Assembly: GCF_043290135.1 (NCBI RefSeq)
Contig: NC_134709.1
Coordinates: 68,601,956 to 68,665,955 of the forward strand
DNA: 64,000 bases
Direction: 5' to 3'
DNA from: Rhipicephalus microplus
Taxonomy: Eukaryota > Arthropoda > Arachnida > Ixodida > Ixodidae
Positions 9,401 through 19,610 of this stretch are shown here, in pieces (within the stretch, counting starts at the first letter, position 1; every line of letters starts with the position of its first letter). The notes under the pieces were generated by a model, which was not told the origin of the DNA, did no database searches, and saw nothing but the letters and a program-made list of their open reading frames with translations. Made by a program: the position numbers and the translations under genes.

Positions 9401-12342
9401 CTCTCTTGTAGTTCTTCTCGCGCACGAAGAGGAGGTCCAACACCCTTTGGCCAACATGGAATCCCAGCTCAGACAGCCTGTGAAAAATGATACACACTAA
9501 TCATGTCAGTGAAAACAGACACTTTCTCTTACGCTAAAAGCGGGCAACGTTGTGGTACCATACACGCATGATACCGCCCTCTCATATCATGATCAAACCT
9601 TATTCTGATCTTCAGCCCACTACAACTAAAATAGGCTGAAACGAAGGCTCAATGTGCTCCAGTGTTGAAATCGGTCGTTTCAGCTATGGGTTTGAACACG
9701 ATAAAATAACACAGGTCATGAGAGACACCGTACCAGACGGCTGCCAATGATAATGACTACCTGGTGTCTTTTAACATGTGCTCGCATCGCACAGTACTTG
9801 GGCCTCGGCACAGGTCGCATTTCGCCTCCAAAATGTGACCGGGATGGAACCCGAGTTTTTCCAGTTAACAGCCGAGCACCGTAATCGTTGCAGCCATGCT
9901 ACTTTAACGAACCACTTTGTACGGCCACACAAACTCACTGACAACGTAGATTGACCATAACTGGCCAAACATAAAAAAGCCATGCATAATTCATGCTCTA
10001 AAGACACCATCAAAGCCAGCCTGACCGTAACTCTTGACCGAAGCATTATTAGTAGTTTCTGTGGCTGAACAATTGCTATATAACAGCGTTGTTGATAGCA
10101 CAGCCACACTCAGTTGTGCCATAAAGGCACGTTTAGCACCTGTCAAATACACAAATTTCCCAGACACCAGAGAACAGCTACACCGTTAACAGCATCACCC
10201 TGGCAAGTGTTTGGCAGTAAAAGTATGGTCGTAGTATAAAATCAGTTTATTAAACTACATGTACCTCTATTCATATCTATCACTGCACACAACTTAAAGG
10301 GCCCTGAAACATTTCCATCAGCCTTCTGCAGCACTACAGAGTGTGAAACAGTGGAATGAATGCAAACATAATTATCAAAATTATTGTGTGGGAACTGAGT
10401 TATTAGTCCTCAAACTTCAAAACCCAAGCCGACAACGAGAAAACCGTTCTCTCTCACATTTCACTCTGACGCTGATGTATGCCAGAGGCTTGTTCCACTC
10501 ACTGTGTGCTCTCCATAGAAACCCATTGTGGCCGCTGTGCAGCTTGCTTAGTGTTGTTTTTATAGCTGTCTTTAAGAGGTGATATTTAGAAACGAAATCC
10601 TCTGCAGGTAAGGATGCATTAAAGGTGTTTTTATAATTCTTAGCATACCATAGTGTGGCCCAGCTGGGACTGTATAAATGTTACACGCGACGTGTCACGT
10701 CGAACCGATCAAAATCCCACCCATTGTCACTGCCATGTGATAACACATCACTTCTGATCACAGCAAAAGGTGTGTCACTGTAGCCCGAAATAAATGTGGT
10801 TTGTCCGCTGAATAAAATTATAACAATGCTTACGGTACTGACCTTAACCCAAAGGTAACAGTGCATTCTGCAGTACTAAAAGAAGCGACAAATGCTTGAT
10901 TGTCTTCATGCCTCTTAAAAGGGATGCAGGTGGGCATTAATTGCTGTAATAGTGCTTCATAAACCTCGTAGTGTTTGTTTTGTGCCAAGAAAGTGCTTAC
11001 TACGAAGGAAAATAATGTAGGAGTCGTCAGCACACCTATAAGACAAAACCAACTGTCTCCCAGAACAGCTTTTTAATGCAGCCATTGCTGCCCTTTACTG
11101 CCAGATAGCAAGCCCTGCGGAGCAAGGTGCTTTAACTGAGCACAACCCAGAAAAAACTAAACTTTTGTGCTCCTCAAGAAGTTCTTGGTATGAATCAGAT
11201 TGAAATGAACTGCTCACATTTTATTCCATTTTGGGAACACTGAAATGTTCTCTTTTTTTCATGGGTAGCTTGAGCACTTGCAAATAATCGCTGTGATGCC
11301 TTGCTACTACCTTGAGCATGTCTTCAATAATGCCTCAGTCATATCACACATCGTGTACTGTATTAACCTCAATTTCTCGATTTCTCAAGAGGTGCTGTGC
11401 ATAATATTGGCATTTCAGACGTTCTCAAGCAGCATAATTTGACTCTGACATGATGTGTTATTTGCCTTTAGTGACTCTTTTAAGTAACGAGAATGACGCT
11501 TCGCTGAGTGTGCTGAAGAACACAACACAAAAGACCCTCGCAAATGAAACAAGCGCTGCAACTGTTACGACGCTCTTTGTGAGAGGAACCAATGAAAAAT
11601 AGGTCATGTTCTGCATGTTTCCTGCATCTTGTAAAATGCAAACAAAACGATGTTAAATTGGCAAAAATAATCGCAACATGCCTGCAAACACGAGGCTTGT
11701 TGCTGCTTCGGCTAAGTAAGTCAATGCAATGTATTTGTCCTACCCCACAGTTACTATAATGAAAAGGACGCGCCTTTCCGTGCCTTAGTTAAGAGCACGG
11801 TGAAAAGGCGAGCTTTACTTCAGCTAACAGCTCTAAACTAAAGATTTTCGAATAGCTAGGTGTTGAACACAACCTTGAGTTCTAGCAGACGAACACAACG
11901 ATGGCGGATATACGCTATTCGGCGTCGTACTAGCTGTACAAAGTTAGCCTTAATCCCATCACCCTTTCCACCTACTGTTTTGCGAGTAGCCGCTACATGG
12001 GTAACCGAGGTGATCACTGCAAATCGACCCGAGCTGACAGGATCGGACCACGACTTACTTCGTCTGAAGCTCGGGTATGGTGTAGACCCTGTTCTGACAG
12101 TACTGCACGATTTCTGAGAACAAGAGGCCGAACACGCTGATGCTGACCTGCAGAAAAAAAAACGAACGAGAACGTTCAAGAATTGGGTGCATCGACGAGG
12201 CGGTGTTTAGACGTTGCGACACCACCGAGCACGACCACCGAACAAGCTCGCAAACGCCAGTGAAATTGAAGTTACGCACGTCGCTTCTGCTCTTGTTTAG
12301 CGGCTTGTCCAGAATGCTGACTCTGTTTCTCATATTGGACAT
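405..12342 (-). CDS. TRAPPC5: TRAPPC5 (TRS31), trafficking protein particle complex subunit 5; split gene, 3' end off window
   Basis: Six minus-strand exons (12280-12342, 12059-12147, 9351-9477, 6329-6386, 5292-5351, 405-469) join in consistent phases (0, 2, 0, 1, 1) and give about 154 residues. These follow TRAPPC5 of other animals from the first Met almost to the end; the family is about 188 residues, so the last 30 or so lie left of base 1. Recognisable blocks are VSISVFGLLFSEIVQYCQ, VGQRVLDLLFVREK, RETKLLNILLFVK, FGKEADKLEQAND, EKEPLVTKFISVPK and LNCASFVAGIIEA. TRAPPC5 is a Bet3-like core subunit of TRAPP complexes, which tether vesicles and act as Rab GEFs at the ER-Golgi and Golgi. The introns (up to 4.8 kb) hold SINEs, MITEs and a LINE tail. 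No frameshift or premature stop is seen in the exons. The identification is firm; the start is the ATG of an MSNMRNR context. Confidence 0.93.
590..1420 (-). mobile_element. RTE-type LINE, 3' end, degenerate
   Basis: Translation on the minus strand gives scattered pieces of an RTE reverse transcriptase C-terminus and tail: a DLQLMIAELD-like block near 1340, LTLKRKVYNSGILPALTY near 1020-1080, RWSLxxTGWIPREGKRTKGR near 780-840, and a GCSGRSQADDHDYD-like tail ending in TGATGA-type repeats. The same blocks occur in the copy at 29.2-31.3 kb. Frames shift repeatedly and a poly-C run (1427-1444) borders it. It lies in TRAPPC5 intron 5. Confidence 0.75.
1427..1444. repeat. Poly-C tract
   Basis: An uninterrupted run of C next to the LINE fragment. 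The length may vary or be an assembly artefact. The following 1,300 bases (1445-2790) are TRAPPC5 intron with no gene that I can see. Confidence 0.8.
2793..3364. mobile_element. MITE-like element with about 20-bp terminal inverted repeats
   Basis: The left end reads AGGGCCCTGCAACACTTTTT, and the right end (3343-3363) is its reverse complement. About 570 bases between them carry no transposase. This is the structure of a non-autonomous DNA transposon inside TRAPPC5 intron 5. A related single end (TTAAAGGGCCCTGAAACA) occurs at about 10294. The superfamily is not assigned. Confidence 0.7.
4279..4521 (-). mobile_element. tRNA-derived SINE, full length (Ruka-like)
   Basis: Read on the minus strand, the element opens with a tRNA-like head. 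It has an A box (TGGTCTAGTGGCTAAGGTAC, about 4494-4513) and a B box (GGTCGCGGGATCGAATC, 4459-4475). A body containing ACGTTAAAGAACCCCAGGTGG follows, and it ends in GGGGTTTAACCTCC-type sequence and CAATCAAT repeats. From memory this resembles the tick SINE named Ruka. It is a putative RNA polymerase III unit in TRAPPC5 intron 5. Confidence 0.85.
5292..5351 (-). CDS. TRAPPC5: TRAPPC5 coding exon 5
   Basis: The exon lies between an acceptor ending CGACCAG and the donor GTGAGT. It encodes the YLIEKEPLVTKFISVPKD segment, matching the family motif IEREPLINTYISVPK. It starts with two bases and ends with one base of split codons. Confidence 0.92.
5411..5599. mobile_element. pogo/Tigger-like MITE
   Basis: Imperfect terminal inverted repeats: TACACTCAAACCTCACTACAATAA on the left and its near reverse complement (TTACTATATTAAGGTTTCAGTGTA) on the right, roughly 17 of 24 matching. 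It is about 190 bases long and non-coding. The ends resemble the CTCGATATAACG ends of pogo/Tigger-type transposons. It lies in TRAPPC5 intron 4. Confidence 0.6.
5883..5963. repeat. Nested inverted repeat / hairpin
   Basis: Outer arms TGTCAGGGACACAGT (5883-5897) and ACTGTGTCCCTGACA (5949-5963) are perfect reverse complements. Each half is also a small hairpin: GGACACAGT-TTC-ACTGTGTCC at 5889-5909 and GACACAGT-TTT-ACTGTGTC at 5938-5956. It lies in TRAPPC5 intron 4. Function unknown. Confidence 0.8.
6329..6386 (-). CDS. TRAPPC5: TRAPPC5 coding exon 4
   Basis: Acceptor CTCTACAG, donor GTATCC. It encodes 19 residues containing LFGKEADKLEQAND, which is almost unchanged from vertebrate TRAPPC5, and ends with one base of the next codon. 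Confidence 0.92.
6816..6945 (-). mobile_element. SINE fragment (same family as 4279-4521)
   Basis: Shares the GGCTTAACATCCCAAGACC, CTCCGGAAATTTAGACCACC and TTTAACGTGCATCTAAATC blocks of the full SINE but lacks the tRNA head. It is a 5'-truncated, diverged copy. Confidence 0.75.
7051..7263 (-). CDS. Candidate terminal exon of an unassigned gene or domesticated element
   Basis: On the minus strand an acceptor (CCCGTTATTCTTTTGCAG) precedes about 70 open codons ending in TAG. The peptide is balanced in composition, with segments such as GAFITLNPNERNG, ANTTSFDSFLAVGIRE and GLPFDVHDYIMACQLL, and it is richer in GC than its flanks. I do not recognise the family. It sits wholly inside TRAPPC5 intron 3 on the same strand. 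TRAPPC5 exons 3 and 4 join perfectly without it, so it is either a nested gene, an alternative last exon, or the relic of a transposon protein. No partner exon was found nearby. Confidence 0.35.
   Translation of the reverse strand, partial: QCHFDGAFITLNPNERNGICFRVANTTSFDSFLAVGIREAMYDSECVIALALKCGLPFDVHDYIMACQLL
7836..8011. mobile_element. pogo/Tigger-like MITE
   Basis: The left end TACACTCAAGCCTCGATATAACGAA is matched by the right end TTACAATGAAGTTTGAATGTA, its imperfect reverse complement. The interior repeats ATATAACGAA-like words (7880-7960). About 176 bases, non-coding, in TRAPPC5 intron 3. The rest of 8012-9350 is intron with no other feature recognised. Confidence 0.65.
9351..9477 (-). 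CDS. TRAPPC5: TRAPPC5 coding exon 3
   Basis: Acceptor TTTTCACAG, donor GTAGCG. It encodes 42 residues with the conserved LSELGFHVGQRVLDLL and REKNYKRETKLLNILLFVK segments and ends in phase 0 after a TGG AAG pair. Confidence 0.93.
9715..9905 (-). mobile_element. Highly decayed SINE copy
   Basis: Weak but ordered matches to the full SINE: TGAGAGACACCGTACCAGACGG, CTACCTGGTGTCTTTTAAC, then a remnant of the tRNA-like head (TGTGACCGGGATGGAACCC, AGCCGAGCACCGTA). It lies in TRAPPC5 intron 2. The remainder of that intron (9906-12058) shows only one MITE-like end near 10294 and no gene. Confidence 0.6.
12059..12147 (-). CDS. TRAPPC5: TRAPPC5 coding exon 2
   Basis: The exon follows a pyrimidine-rich acceptor (TTTTTTTTTCTGCAG) and ends with two bases of a Lys codon before the donor GTAAGT. 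It encodes 29 residues starting VSISVFGLLFSEIVQ, the first helix of the Bet3-like fold. The frame closes correctly with exon 3. Confidence 0.93.
12280..12342 (-). CDS. TRAPPC5: TRAPPC5 coding exon 1
   Basis: 21 codons from the ATG at 12342 to a GAC codon, followed by the donor GTGCGT. The exon ends in phase 0. It encodes the short variable N-terminus before the VSxS block that begins the next exon, the same break point as in the aligned family sequence. Confidence 0.88.
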
Positions 12343-13002
12343 TTTAGACGCTGTAAAACTGGCACTTCTTATCACAAGCAGGGGCTTGCAGCCAGCTTTT
12401 CGTGGTTCTCGTTTCGCACAACGTTGATGCCGATGCCGATTGAACAATTGCCGATGCCCATTGGTACAATGCAAATTTCCTAGACTATGTCACAGAGCAC
12501 CTACCACGTATCGTTGCGACCAACAACATTGATGCTAAAATCGGCAGGCGGTAGACAGATTATTAAAACCAAATATTGAAGGCTACGTTAGCCACGTTTT
12601 CTAGCAACCTGCCGTTAGCAAGGGCCATCCACCATAATATTCACGTGTCATAACTGTACCTTGCGCACATACGTTAGATATCTTCACTATTATGGCCTCA
12701 TATAAAGTTTCTCTCTCTCATTTTTATACTTTGACGCTTGTAGTGCGCAACATAAAAGCACGGCCTTTGATATTTGCAACACAATTCATACCATAAGTCA
12801 TTTGTTATGAAGTTCAAATTTGGTAGACAGCATTGTCTCGTATATTTACGTATTTGTTTGATTTATTTATTATATCCTCAGGGCGCATAAAAAAGTTGCA
12901 GAGCGGGGCAGGTAATGCAAAAACAATAAAAAATGCAATAAATAGACCACAGAAATACAACAAATTAAAGAGAATAGATGCCTAAACAGAAGCGGAAATT
13001 CT

Positions 13003-13137
13003 GTAGGCCCGTGTGCTCAGATTTGGGCGCACGTTAAAGAACCCCAGGTGGTAGAAATTTCCGGACCCTTCCACTACGGCGCCTCTCAATCATATGGTAG
13101 TTTAGGGACGTTAAACCCCACAAACCAATCATCATAT
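13003..13137 (+). mobile_element. SINE fragment, plus orientation, 5'-truncated
   Basis: Begins at GTAGGCCCGTGTGCTCAG and runs through GCACGTTAAAGAACCCCAGG to the tail GACGTTAAACCCCACAAACC. The tRNA head is missing. It lies upstream of TRAPPC5 exon 1. The flanks 12343-13002 and 13138-14726 contain no gene that I can support. Confidence 0.8.
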
Positions 13138-14726
13138 ATGCCTAAACAAAACTAAACTATTATATGCTTCAGATATCATGATGCAATCGGTTAGTGCAGC
13201 CTTGAATGATGGATGATGCATCCTCAATGCAGGCGATATAGAGGAGGAAAGTTGGTTCCGCTCAGTGCTGGTTTTTGGCAAAAAGGTGTCTGAAAAAACA
13301 TTATTGCGGCAAAAAGAGATAAAAACCGATGATCAAGTTATGGTATGTAAGAAGGTCTTCACGCAAGTTCCTTCAAGTGAATGATTTTGGTAGATGATTT
13401 TTTTAAAAAGACACACACAAGAAATTACTCTTCAAAGTTTCAAATCATTTAGTCTAAGGAGCTCAACAGTCAACTATGCACAGTATAAGGTCGAGCTTCA
13501 TTGCTATCAAATAGCGGGCTCCACGTTTCTAACATGCAGAGGACTTAGGCCGTGAGACTGCTAAATGTGCTCTCCTTGCCATCCTTATGCTCATCAAGTT
13601 GATGGTGGCGTACTGCTCGCCTACTTGACACGAGCAACTTGCTACTCATGTGGTCACTCGTGACTCACGATACCACATGCTCAAACAAAGCTTAAGATAT
13701 GGCCTATGATTTCTGCTGCCATTATGAATTTGCAACGTTGAAGGTCACAGATGACCAAAATCAGCTCAATTCACCAACAAAGTAACGATGCAAAGGTTCC
13801 GTCAGTCTACGTTAGCAACCACAATGCCCTTAGGGTCCCACCAAGAGCTAAATTCAGCAGGAAATGTTTAAATATATGCAAAATAAAGGTAGAACAATAC
13901 ATATCTGATTTGGCTGTATCAGTCAAAAAGCAAGTAACACAAGATGTGATTGACAATTGTCTTACAAACAGTGATGCAAAAAAATAAGAGAAGGGAAATT
14001 TTTGGCCGCATTTTACTTCTTCGATGTGATTTTCATTAATTACAGTTTCCATCACCTCCAGTGCGACCTCTCGTGGGTATGTGAAGCCGACGCTTCGACC
14101 ATAATGACATACAAAGCTAGGCATTGCAGCCCCGTACAGCATAATAAAATCACGGCATATCATTTGACTATCATTTTAACACATGTGTACAGCACCAGTG
14201 GCACAGCCGAAGAAGTGAAAGAATGAGTGGATAAAACTGTGGAAAGAAAGTGACTCCAAGGAGATAACGCAATGCACCGCGATTGCTATTGCAACATGGC
14301 AGAAATTCTGTATACTATGTTATGACAAAGCTGGTCGTTGCAGAGCCCATCTCCAGACAAAGCCCTCAAGAAGATATAGGCTGAAAGATAACGAGGTGGT
14401 CCTTGAGATCCACCACTCAAGAACTGCAGCAGTGAATAAAGTTTTACGAGATCATCACTCATCAATGAGCGGTGGCACGTTCGAGCACCGCAGTTACGGC
14501 AGCAACAACTGCTGACATTAGTCCTTCGAGTCGAGCCTTCACTCCAAAACCTCGGAGACGAAAAGGCGAAGATACTTTTGATACGCTAGCCGCCTCACCT
14601 AATTGTCTCAGATGAAGATTTATATTTGACAAAGGGCATACCGAGTGCCAGAGTGTATATCAATGGGCAGGATTTACCTACCAAGAGCCATTGGGCAATA
14701 CCATGAAAGGTCCACAGTTAGGATGG

Positions 14727-15110
14727 AGTGAGTGAGTGAGTGAAACAACTTTATTCGGTCCACAATAGACGCGAGTAAACTCAGCGTCACCTGGCTAGGC
14801 CCACTCGGGGACCATCAGGTTAAACCTAACGGCCCTCGCGCGGGCCCTCTGGACGGCCAGGATTTGAGAGGTCTGGTCCTGGGCCTTAATGAGTCGCTTC
14901 ATTTCCTCTTGGGTGAAAGGGGGACCGGCAGAGGCCCAGCCCCACAGTACATGCTCGAAGTCCGCATAACCACCACACAGGGGGCAATCCGGGCTTGGAA
15001 ACCGTTCAGGGTACATTGTGTGCAGTGCCGCAGGGCTTGGGTAAGGATGGAACATGAAAAATGGATGCAGAACTGGGCATTTAAAAGCGTTAAATTCAAT
15101 AAGGCACAAG
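14727..15110 (-). mobile_element. I/R1-type LINE, 3' end
   Basis: Minus-strand translation (stop near 14795) gives a LINE ORF2 C-terminus with the zinc-knuckle-like CPLCGGYADFEHVLWG segment. This is followed by an arginine-rich stretch and a 3' UTR ending in TTTCACTCACTCACTCACTC. The element is cut off upstream. The last Cys of the knuckle appears to be replaced by Trp. It is a dead 5'-truncated copy. Confidence 0.7.
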
Positions 15111-15629
15111 TGTTGCTGGAGGTGCTTGTCCTTAAGCAGGATATTTCAAATAAAGCACACAACAAAAGAGCTATGACAAGAAGAGGCGCAAGTCACTGTA
15201 CTTCTTTTACTCCTACGTTTTGCATTTCATGTTTGAAAATGTTTCCTCCTCAACCAGCATGGATTCAGACACTTGGAGGAGTTCACTTCATGTCCACACC
15301 CGGCATGAATAAATTACTCCGAATGAATTTTTTATGAAGCAGTGGGATATTGGTGAATGTAGAAGTTTCTATAGAAGAAGCCATCAAGATGATCTATGGT
15401 GCTGAAGATGTAAAATTGCTACACTTGGAACTTTTATGTCGAAGTCAGTCATTTTAAACTGCTCTAGGATTTCCATTCTTTTATCATGAAAACGCACCAG
15501 AGAGGAGAAATTTGTAATGAGGGACGAGTGGAGAAAAGGCCAGACACTGAAGCAAGAGCCCTACAAAACATCAGGCAATGACGTCATCAGATCATCAATG
15601 TCAACTTCTGCATTCTACATTAGCCACAG

Positions 15630-16369
15630 TTACAAAGGAAAGCCGGCTCTTTTGTCTTTCGAGAGATTGTGGTCTTGTGAATCCACAGACTGAGCCATTT
15701 CATTTTCAGATACATTTGTGTAGACAACACCGATGAAAAAGAAAGGCTTGCTTCCCGCGGCTTTTGAAAGTGCTGCTTTCAGAAAAGACAAGGCATTTCG
15801 CTGCTTCTGCAACACTACATGAAATCTATCAATATAACAGGCTCTGTCCGTGAACAAATAAAGTTTGAAATAACTTAAAGGCATCTTCAAGTCATATCAC
15901 TGCTCATACTGTAACAATGTTTCGATTTCACTGCTTTAAATAGCAAAGTTTATGATTCCATATTAAAATATACAAAATGCAACTTGAATGCATGTTGTAA
16001 CGTATGTTGCCAATTCCCCATATGCCACAGAAGTGAGGACCTTGCAACAAAAAACTTACGTCAGAAGTGCATAACATGTCTTGCGACACCTCTCGAGTGC
16101 ATACACACCAAATACAAAAGCTATTTATGGTGGAACTTTCATTGCCCAGGCCAGAAAGAACAAAGTGGTGAGAGCTGTTGCACACACTCTCCGCCATCAG
16201 CTACTAAATAATTGGTTTTAGCATAAAATACCTTAGACGAGATGCTGCTAGATTTTTTATGTTGAAAGCTACATTTCGCGTGAGTACTTGACAATCGGCA
16301 TCAAAGACGGCACACACTGCGTGATTTGCTTGCTCGAAGTTTTTTGGTATGTCGCAAATTCGCGACACT
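15630..16369 (-). other. Candidate exon cluster, minus strand, unassigned
   Basis: Three minus-strand segments have splice-like borders and phases that fit: 16232-16369 (acceptor CTTTTATTGCAG, donor GTATTT), about 16056-16116 (donor GTAAGT), and 15630-15806 (acceptor GTAGTGTTGCAG, ending in TAA). The joined peptide would include CDIPKNFEQANHAV, EVSQDMLCTSD and FFFIGVVYTNVSENEM. I do not recognise it. Other frames are also open over parts of 16.2-16.7 kb, so the frame choice is uncertain. It could be a real gene, a pseudogene or chance. Bases 15111-15629 hold nothing recognised. Confidence 0.25.
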
Positions 16370-18035
16370 CTGCAATAAAAGGTTAAAGGGATATTCTTGT
16401 TCATGCATTCGGCAATGTTCTCCAAAGACGGGGTTACCGGCCATCTGGCTCACAAACTCAACCAGAGTGTGCACCTACTGGTGAAGGGCGGTGTGCGTCC
16501 GCCTTTGGGGCAGAAAATGTCGTGAACTTCTAATATATTAGAGTGTGATCGGCTACAGAGTGATCGCATGTGCAAAAGAAAGCCCACTTCTAATTGTCGG
16601 CTACCTTGGTTTGCGGGAGGGAATTCGAGATGCGCATTGGCGCCGCAGACGACTTCCAATTCCACAGCCAAGCATACCCGCTGTATTTCAACGTTACCTT
16701 GACCAACTTGAGTCTGGTGGACATCATCATCGATGGACTCTAGAGAAGCCTACCAGAAAATGTTAAAAGGCTCACATGGGGGACAGTACGTTAAAATAGT
16801 ACGTTTTGAGCTTCGAGCAAGTAAGAACCCACAAGAAGGAGACAATTTTATGAGAGCATTTCGATGTTCCACTTAAAGTTGTACTTTCAGACTTCGTTGA
16901 ACACCAAAAGAAAAAAGAAACACAGTGTTGTAATGACAATATCACTACTAACCACTGCTCATAAATGCATGGGATTAATGGCTGTAAAAGCCAAGAAAGG
17001 AGACGCCAATGTCACTGAGATACTTAAGAGACGAGCGTTTGATATTTAGTTCAGCTTTGAATGCTCACAATGGTGGCAAATTTCATGTTAAGAATTGGCA
17101 AAGCATTTTGTTGGGCTATTCAGCACAAAGAAACTAAAAAACTATTCAGCACAAAGCAACACACAGGCGGACAAAGGGCCAGTCCCATGCCCTTGGTCTG
17201 TCCCCGAGCTGCTTTGCGCCAAATGATTTTTCAATCAAGATGTCTTAAAAAACTTGTGCAGTAGGTCAAGTAAAATATATTTTTTTGTGCAATATGACCA
17301 CACAAAACACCACAAACACAGGGAAAGACAGAACAAAGCTGGCACAACGGTGTGTTCTCCCACTTCACACTACTGAGAATGCTCATTGAGTGAAGATGTA
17401 ATCAGAGTAAAAAAACCAGCTATAACTTCATTGTATCCAGATTTCAAAAGTGTGCAAATGGGCCCCGCAAGCAGCTGCCACTCACTTCAACTTGCATAAG
17501 GATGCAGCCTTCCCTTTTTTCTTCAGATCCAGCACATAGTTTACAGCTGACATTGCAATGGCCCTAGGCACCAAACAATGACCTGCTGACAACAGGGATC
17601 AAAGACTCGGAAAAACTGCCAGTCCTGCGCAATACACACAGCCCAGCCACGGCGAATGCTGGATGAGCTGCCTTTCAGAGCTTTTTTTCAACACTATTAG
17701 GGTAACTGCTACTAGCACACTTGCAGGCTGCCCACTACGCCATAAGTCAATTTTTATGTAGTAGGAAGGCATTCACTAAGCGATCCTTGTCTCACCCTTT
17801 GGAGAAGTGTGTTGCCCACTACACACTTGCAAAAAATTTTGTGCAAAATTTTAATGCTGTGGCTCGCGAGTATGCCTAGGGTCATTGTAATGGGTTGTAC
17901 CCTGCAACAACCCACTCGTCGCGCCATTCGCATTGTGCAACGCCTGGCTGTTCTTTTGCCGCTTTAAAGTCCACACATTAATGAGATTCTCTTCCCGACA
18001 TGAACCCTGCTAGGGTCAGTTTGCAATAGAGTTCC

Positions 18036-18229
18036 TAACACCAGGGTAGCTCAAGGGTAGAATACTCGGCGCAGGGGACCCAGGTTGGAAGCCCATTCTC
18101 TCTTTGGTGTTTTTTATTTACTTTTATTTTTCTCATTTTGCACGACAGTGGCTATGGAAACTGGCGGTGGCGGACAACTATGGCTCACGCAACCCTTGTT
18201 CTGATCTCATAACAGCTTTCGCTGTAAAA
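18036..18229 (+). mobile_element. Second tRNA-headed SINE-like repeat
   Basis: Plus-strand A-box-like TAGCTCAAGGGTAGAATAC and B-box-like GGTTGGAAGCCC (one base off GGTTCGANTCC) lie about 35 bases apart. A T-rich stretch and a body ending CTCATAACAGCTTTCGCTGT follow. The order fits a tRNA-derived SINE different from the 4.3 kb family. Bases 16750-18035 and 18230-18950 contain no supported gene. Confidence 0.5.
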
Positions 18230-18595
18230 CAGAGAGAGGCTAGCATGCATGTGGAAGCTCGCAAGCCAGATATAGTTCTTCGAGAACTTTACTGTCGCCA
18301 ATTTCAATTTAACGGGAATATTTGTGAAGAACACGGCAGTCGATGTTTCTTTTTTGACACTGATGCTGAAACACACCCAAGTACCACTATAATTTCAGGG
18401 GTTTCAACAATTCTTGGCATTCGAGTCGATTCTGCTCGCTAATATTTCTTGAAACTTACTGTTTCTTAGTAGAACACAACCAAAATCGTTTTTAGTGGAA
18501 TAGTGCTATACACAACTGAGCAGATGCAATCAAAATCTGCATCGTGACGAGCCAGTGTAGGAAGCTTCAAAGGAGACTTTGCCACCTGGGTTATG

Positions 18596-18615
18596 CCCCC
18601 CCCCCCCCCCCCCCC
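18596..18615. repeat. Poly-C tract
   Basis: A run of about 20 C between CTGGGTTATGC and AACACATTTTTC, possibly length-variable. No gene is associated. Confidence 0.8.
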
Positions 18616-19204
18616 AACACATTTTTCAGCTAACCGGGTGTCTTCCCAAAGCAAGGGTGTTAGGTCTCGTGGAAAAGTGGTTTACTCCTAGACATAAAAT
18701 AGTTTTACGACAGAACAAGGAGGCACCGTTAAACAGGATGAGGAAACGGACACATTCACAGATCACCATTTTCAAGAACAGATTTATGTTTACAAAAAAC
18801 GTAAAATATATGACGAATGAGCATAAAAATAAATGAAATACACACTATGTTAAGCATTTCTTGTTTATCCGAAGAAAAAACAGTGTGCGAGCATCTTTCC
18901 ACATCCTCGTTGAGCCGCATTTGATTTTCATCAACCAGGTCGCCAAAGTCTTTCATAGTGCCTCCTTAAACTAATAGATGTGGCGTGAATTTTGGAAGGC
19001 ACAAAAGAATCAAAGAAGGAGATTCAAAGTCAGTACGTCATTCGTCGCCACTGGGATCGCAGTGCGAAGAGAAATTCCAAAATTGCACATAGCAAAACGC
19101 CTTTCAGAACAGCTGACCACTGGCAAAAACTTCGTGGCATATATTCCTATTGTGGATGGGAACAAGAGCGTCGGCACAGTGCTTTGCGACAACACAGCTG
19201 AAGA

Positions 19205-19610
19205 ATAATGAAGAGATAAAGACAAAGACGATTTCGGGCAAAATAAAATTGTGGCCCCACCTGACCAAGTATCCTTGGACAAGAGAAATCTGCAATGCCG
19301 TACTGGTAAGTTTCTTGCCCTCAGATACTCGATAAGCATAGCCGAGTATCCTGCATTCCTGGGAAAATTGAAATTCTCTCTCGGTATTGCTGGCCGTGGC
19401 TGCTCCTGCTGGTAACCGCACAGTTATATATCCTTATACAGTTATATACTATTAAAAAATGCGACGGATCTATACGATCAGAACTTCCGAGAGCACGCCT
19501 CCCGTTTCCACATGTACTCTGGTCAACACTTCCAGTCAACGCCTCTTTTTTACAGTACGAGTCATCACTTACAGTGATGGCTAAGCCAAACAAGGCATCG
19601 GAAACGAGTT
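19205..19610 (+). other. Candidate exon pair, plus strand, unassigned
   Basis: A segment open in one frame ends at 19302 (the peptide ends YPWTREICNAVL) just before a consensus donor GTAAGTTT. A second segment, 19554-19610, is bounded by a strong acceptor (CGCCTCTTTTTTACAG) and the donor GTAAGA. It is exactly 57 bases and encodes 19 codons in phase 0 (YESSLTVMAKPNKASETSS), matching the phase of the first donor. The start and downstream exons are not found. Just upstream (18978-19208) another frame is open but ends in TAA. The family is unknown. It may belong to a gene crossing 19-20 kb. Confidence 0.35.

Noticed and set aside
11856..12474. Frames of 85-139 codons around TRAPPC5 exons 1 and 2
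   Set aside because: They read through splice sites. Only the exon parts (12059-12147, 12280-12342) match TRAPPC5.
16545..16766. Plus-strand peptide ending VTLTNLSLVDIIIDGL
   Set aside because: Attractive composition, but no acceptor or upstream exon was found. Its stop codon coincides with a minus-strand acceptor-like CTCTAG, and several frames are open here by chance.
18036..18100. Functional tRNA gene
   Set aside because: Box-like words are present, but no cloverleaf acceptor stem pairs, and repeat sequence follows directly.
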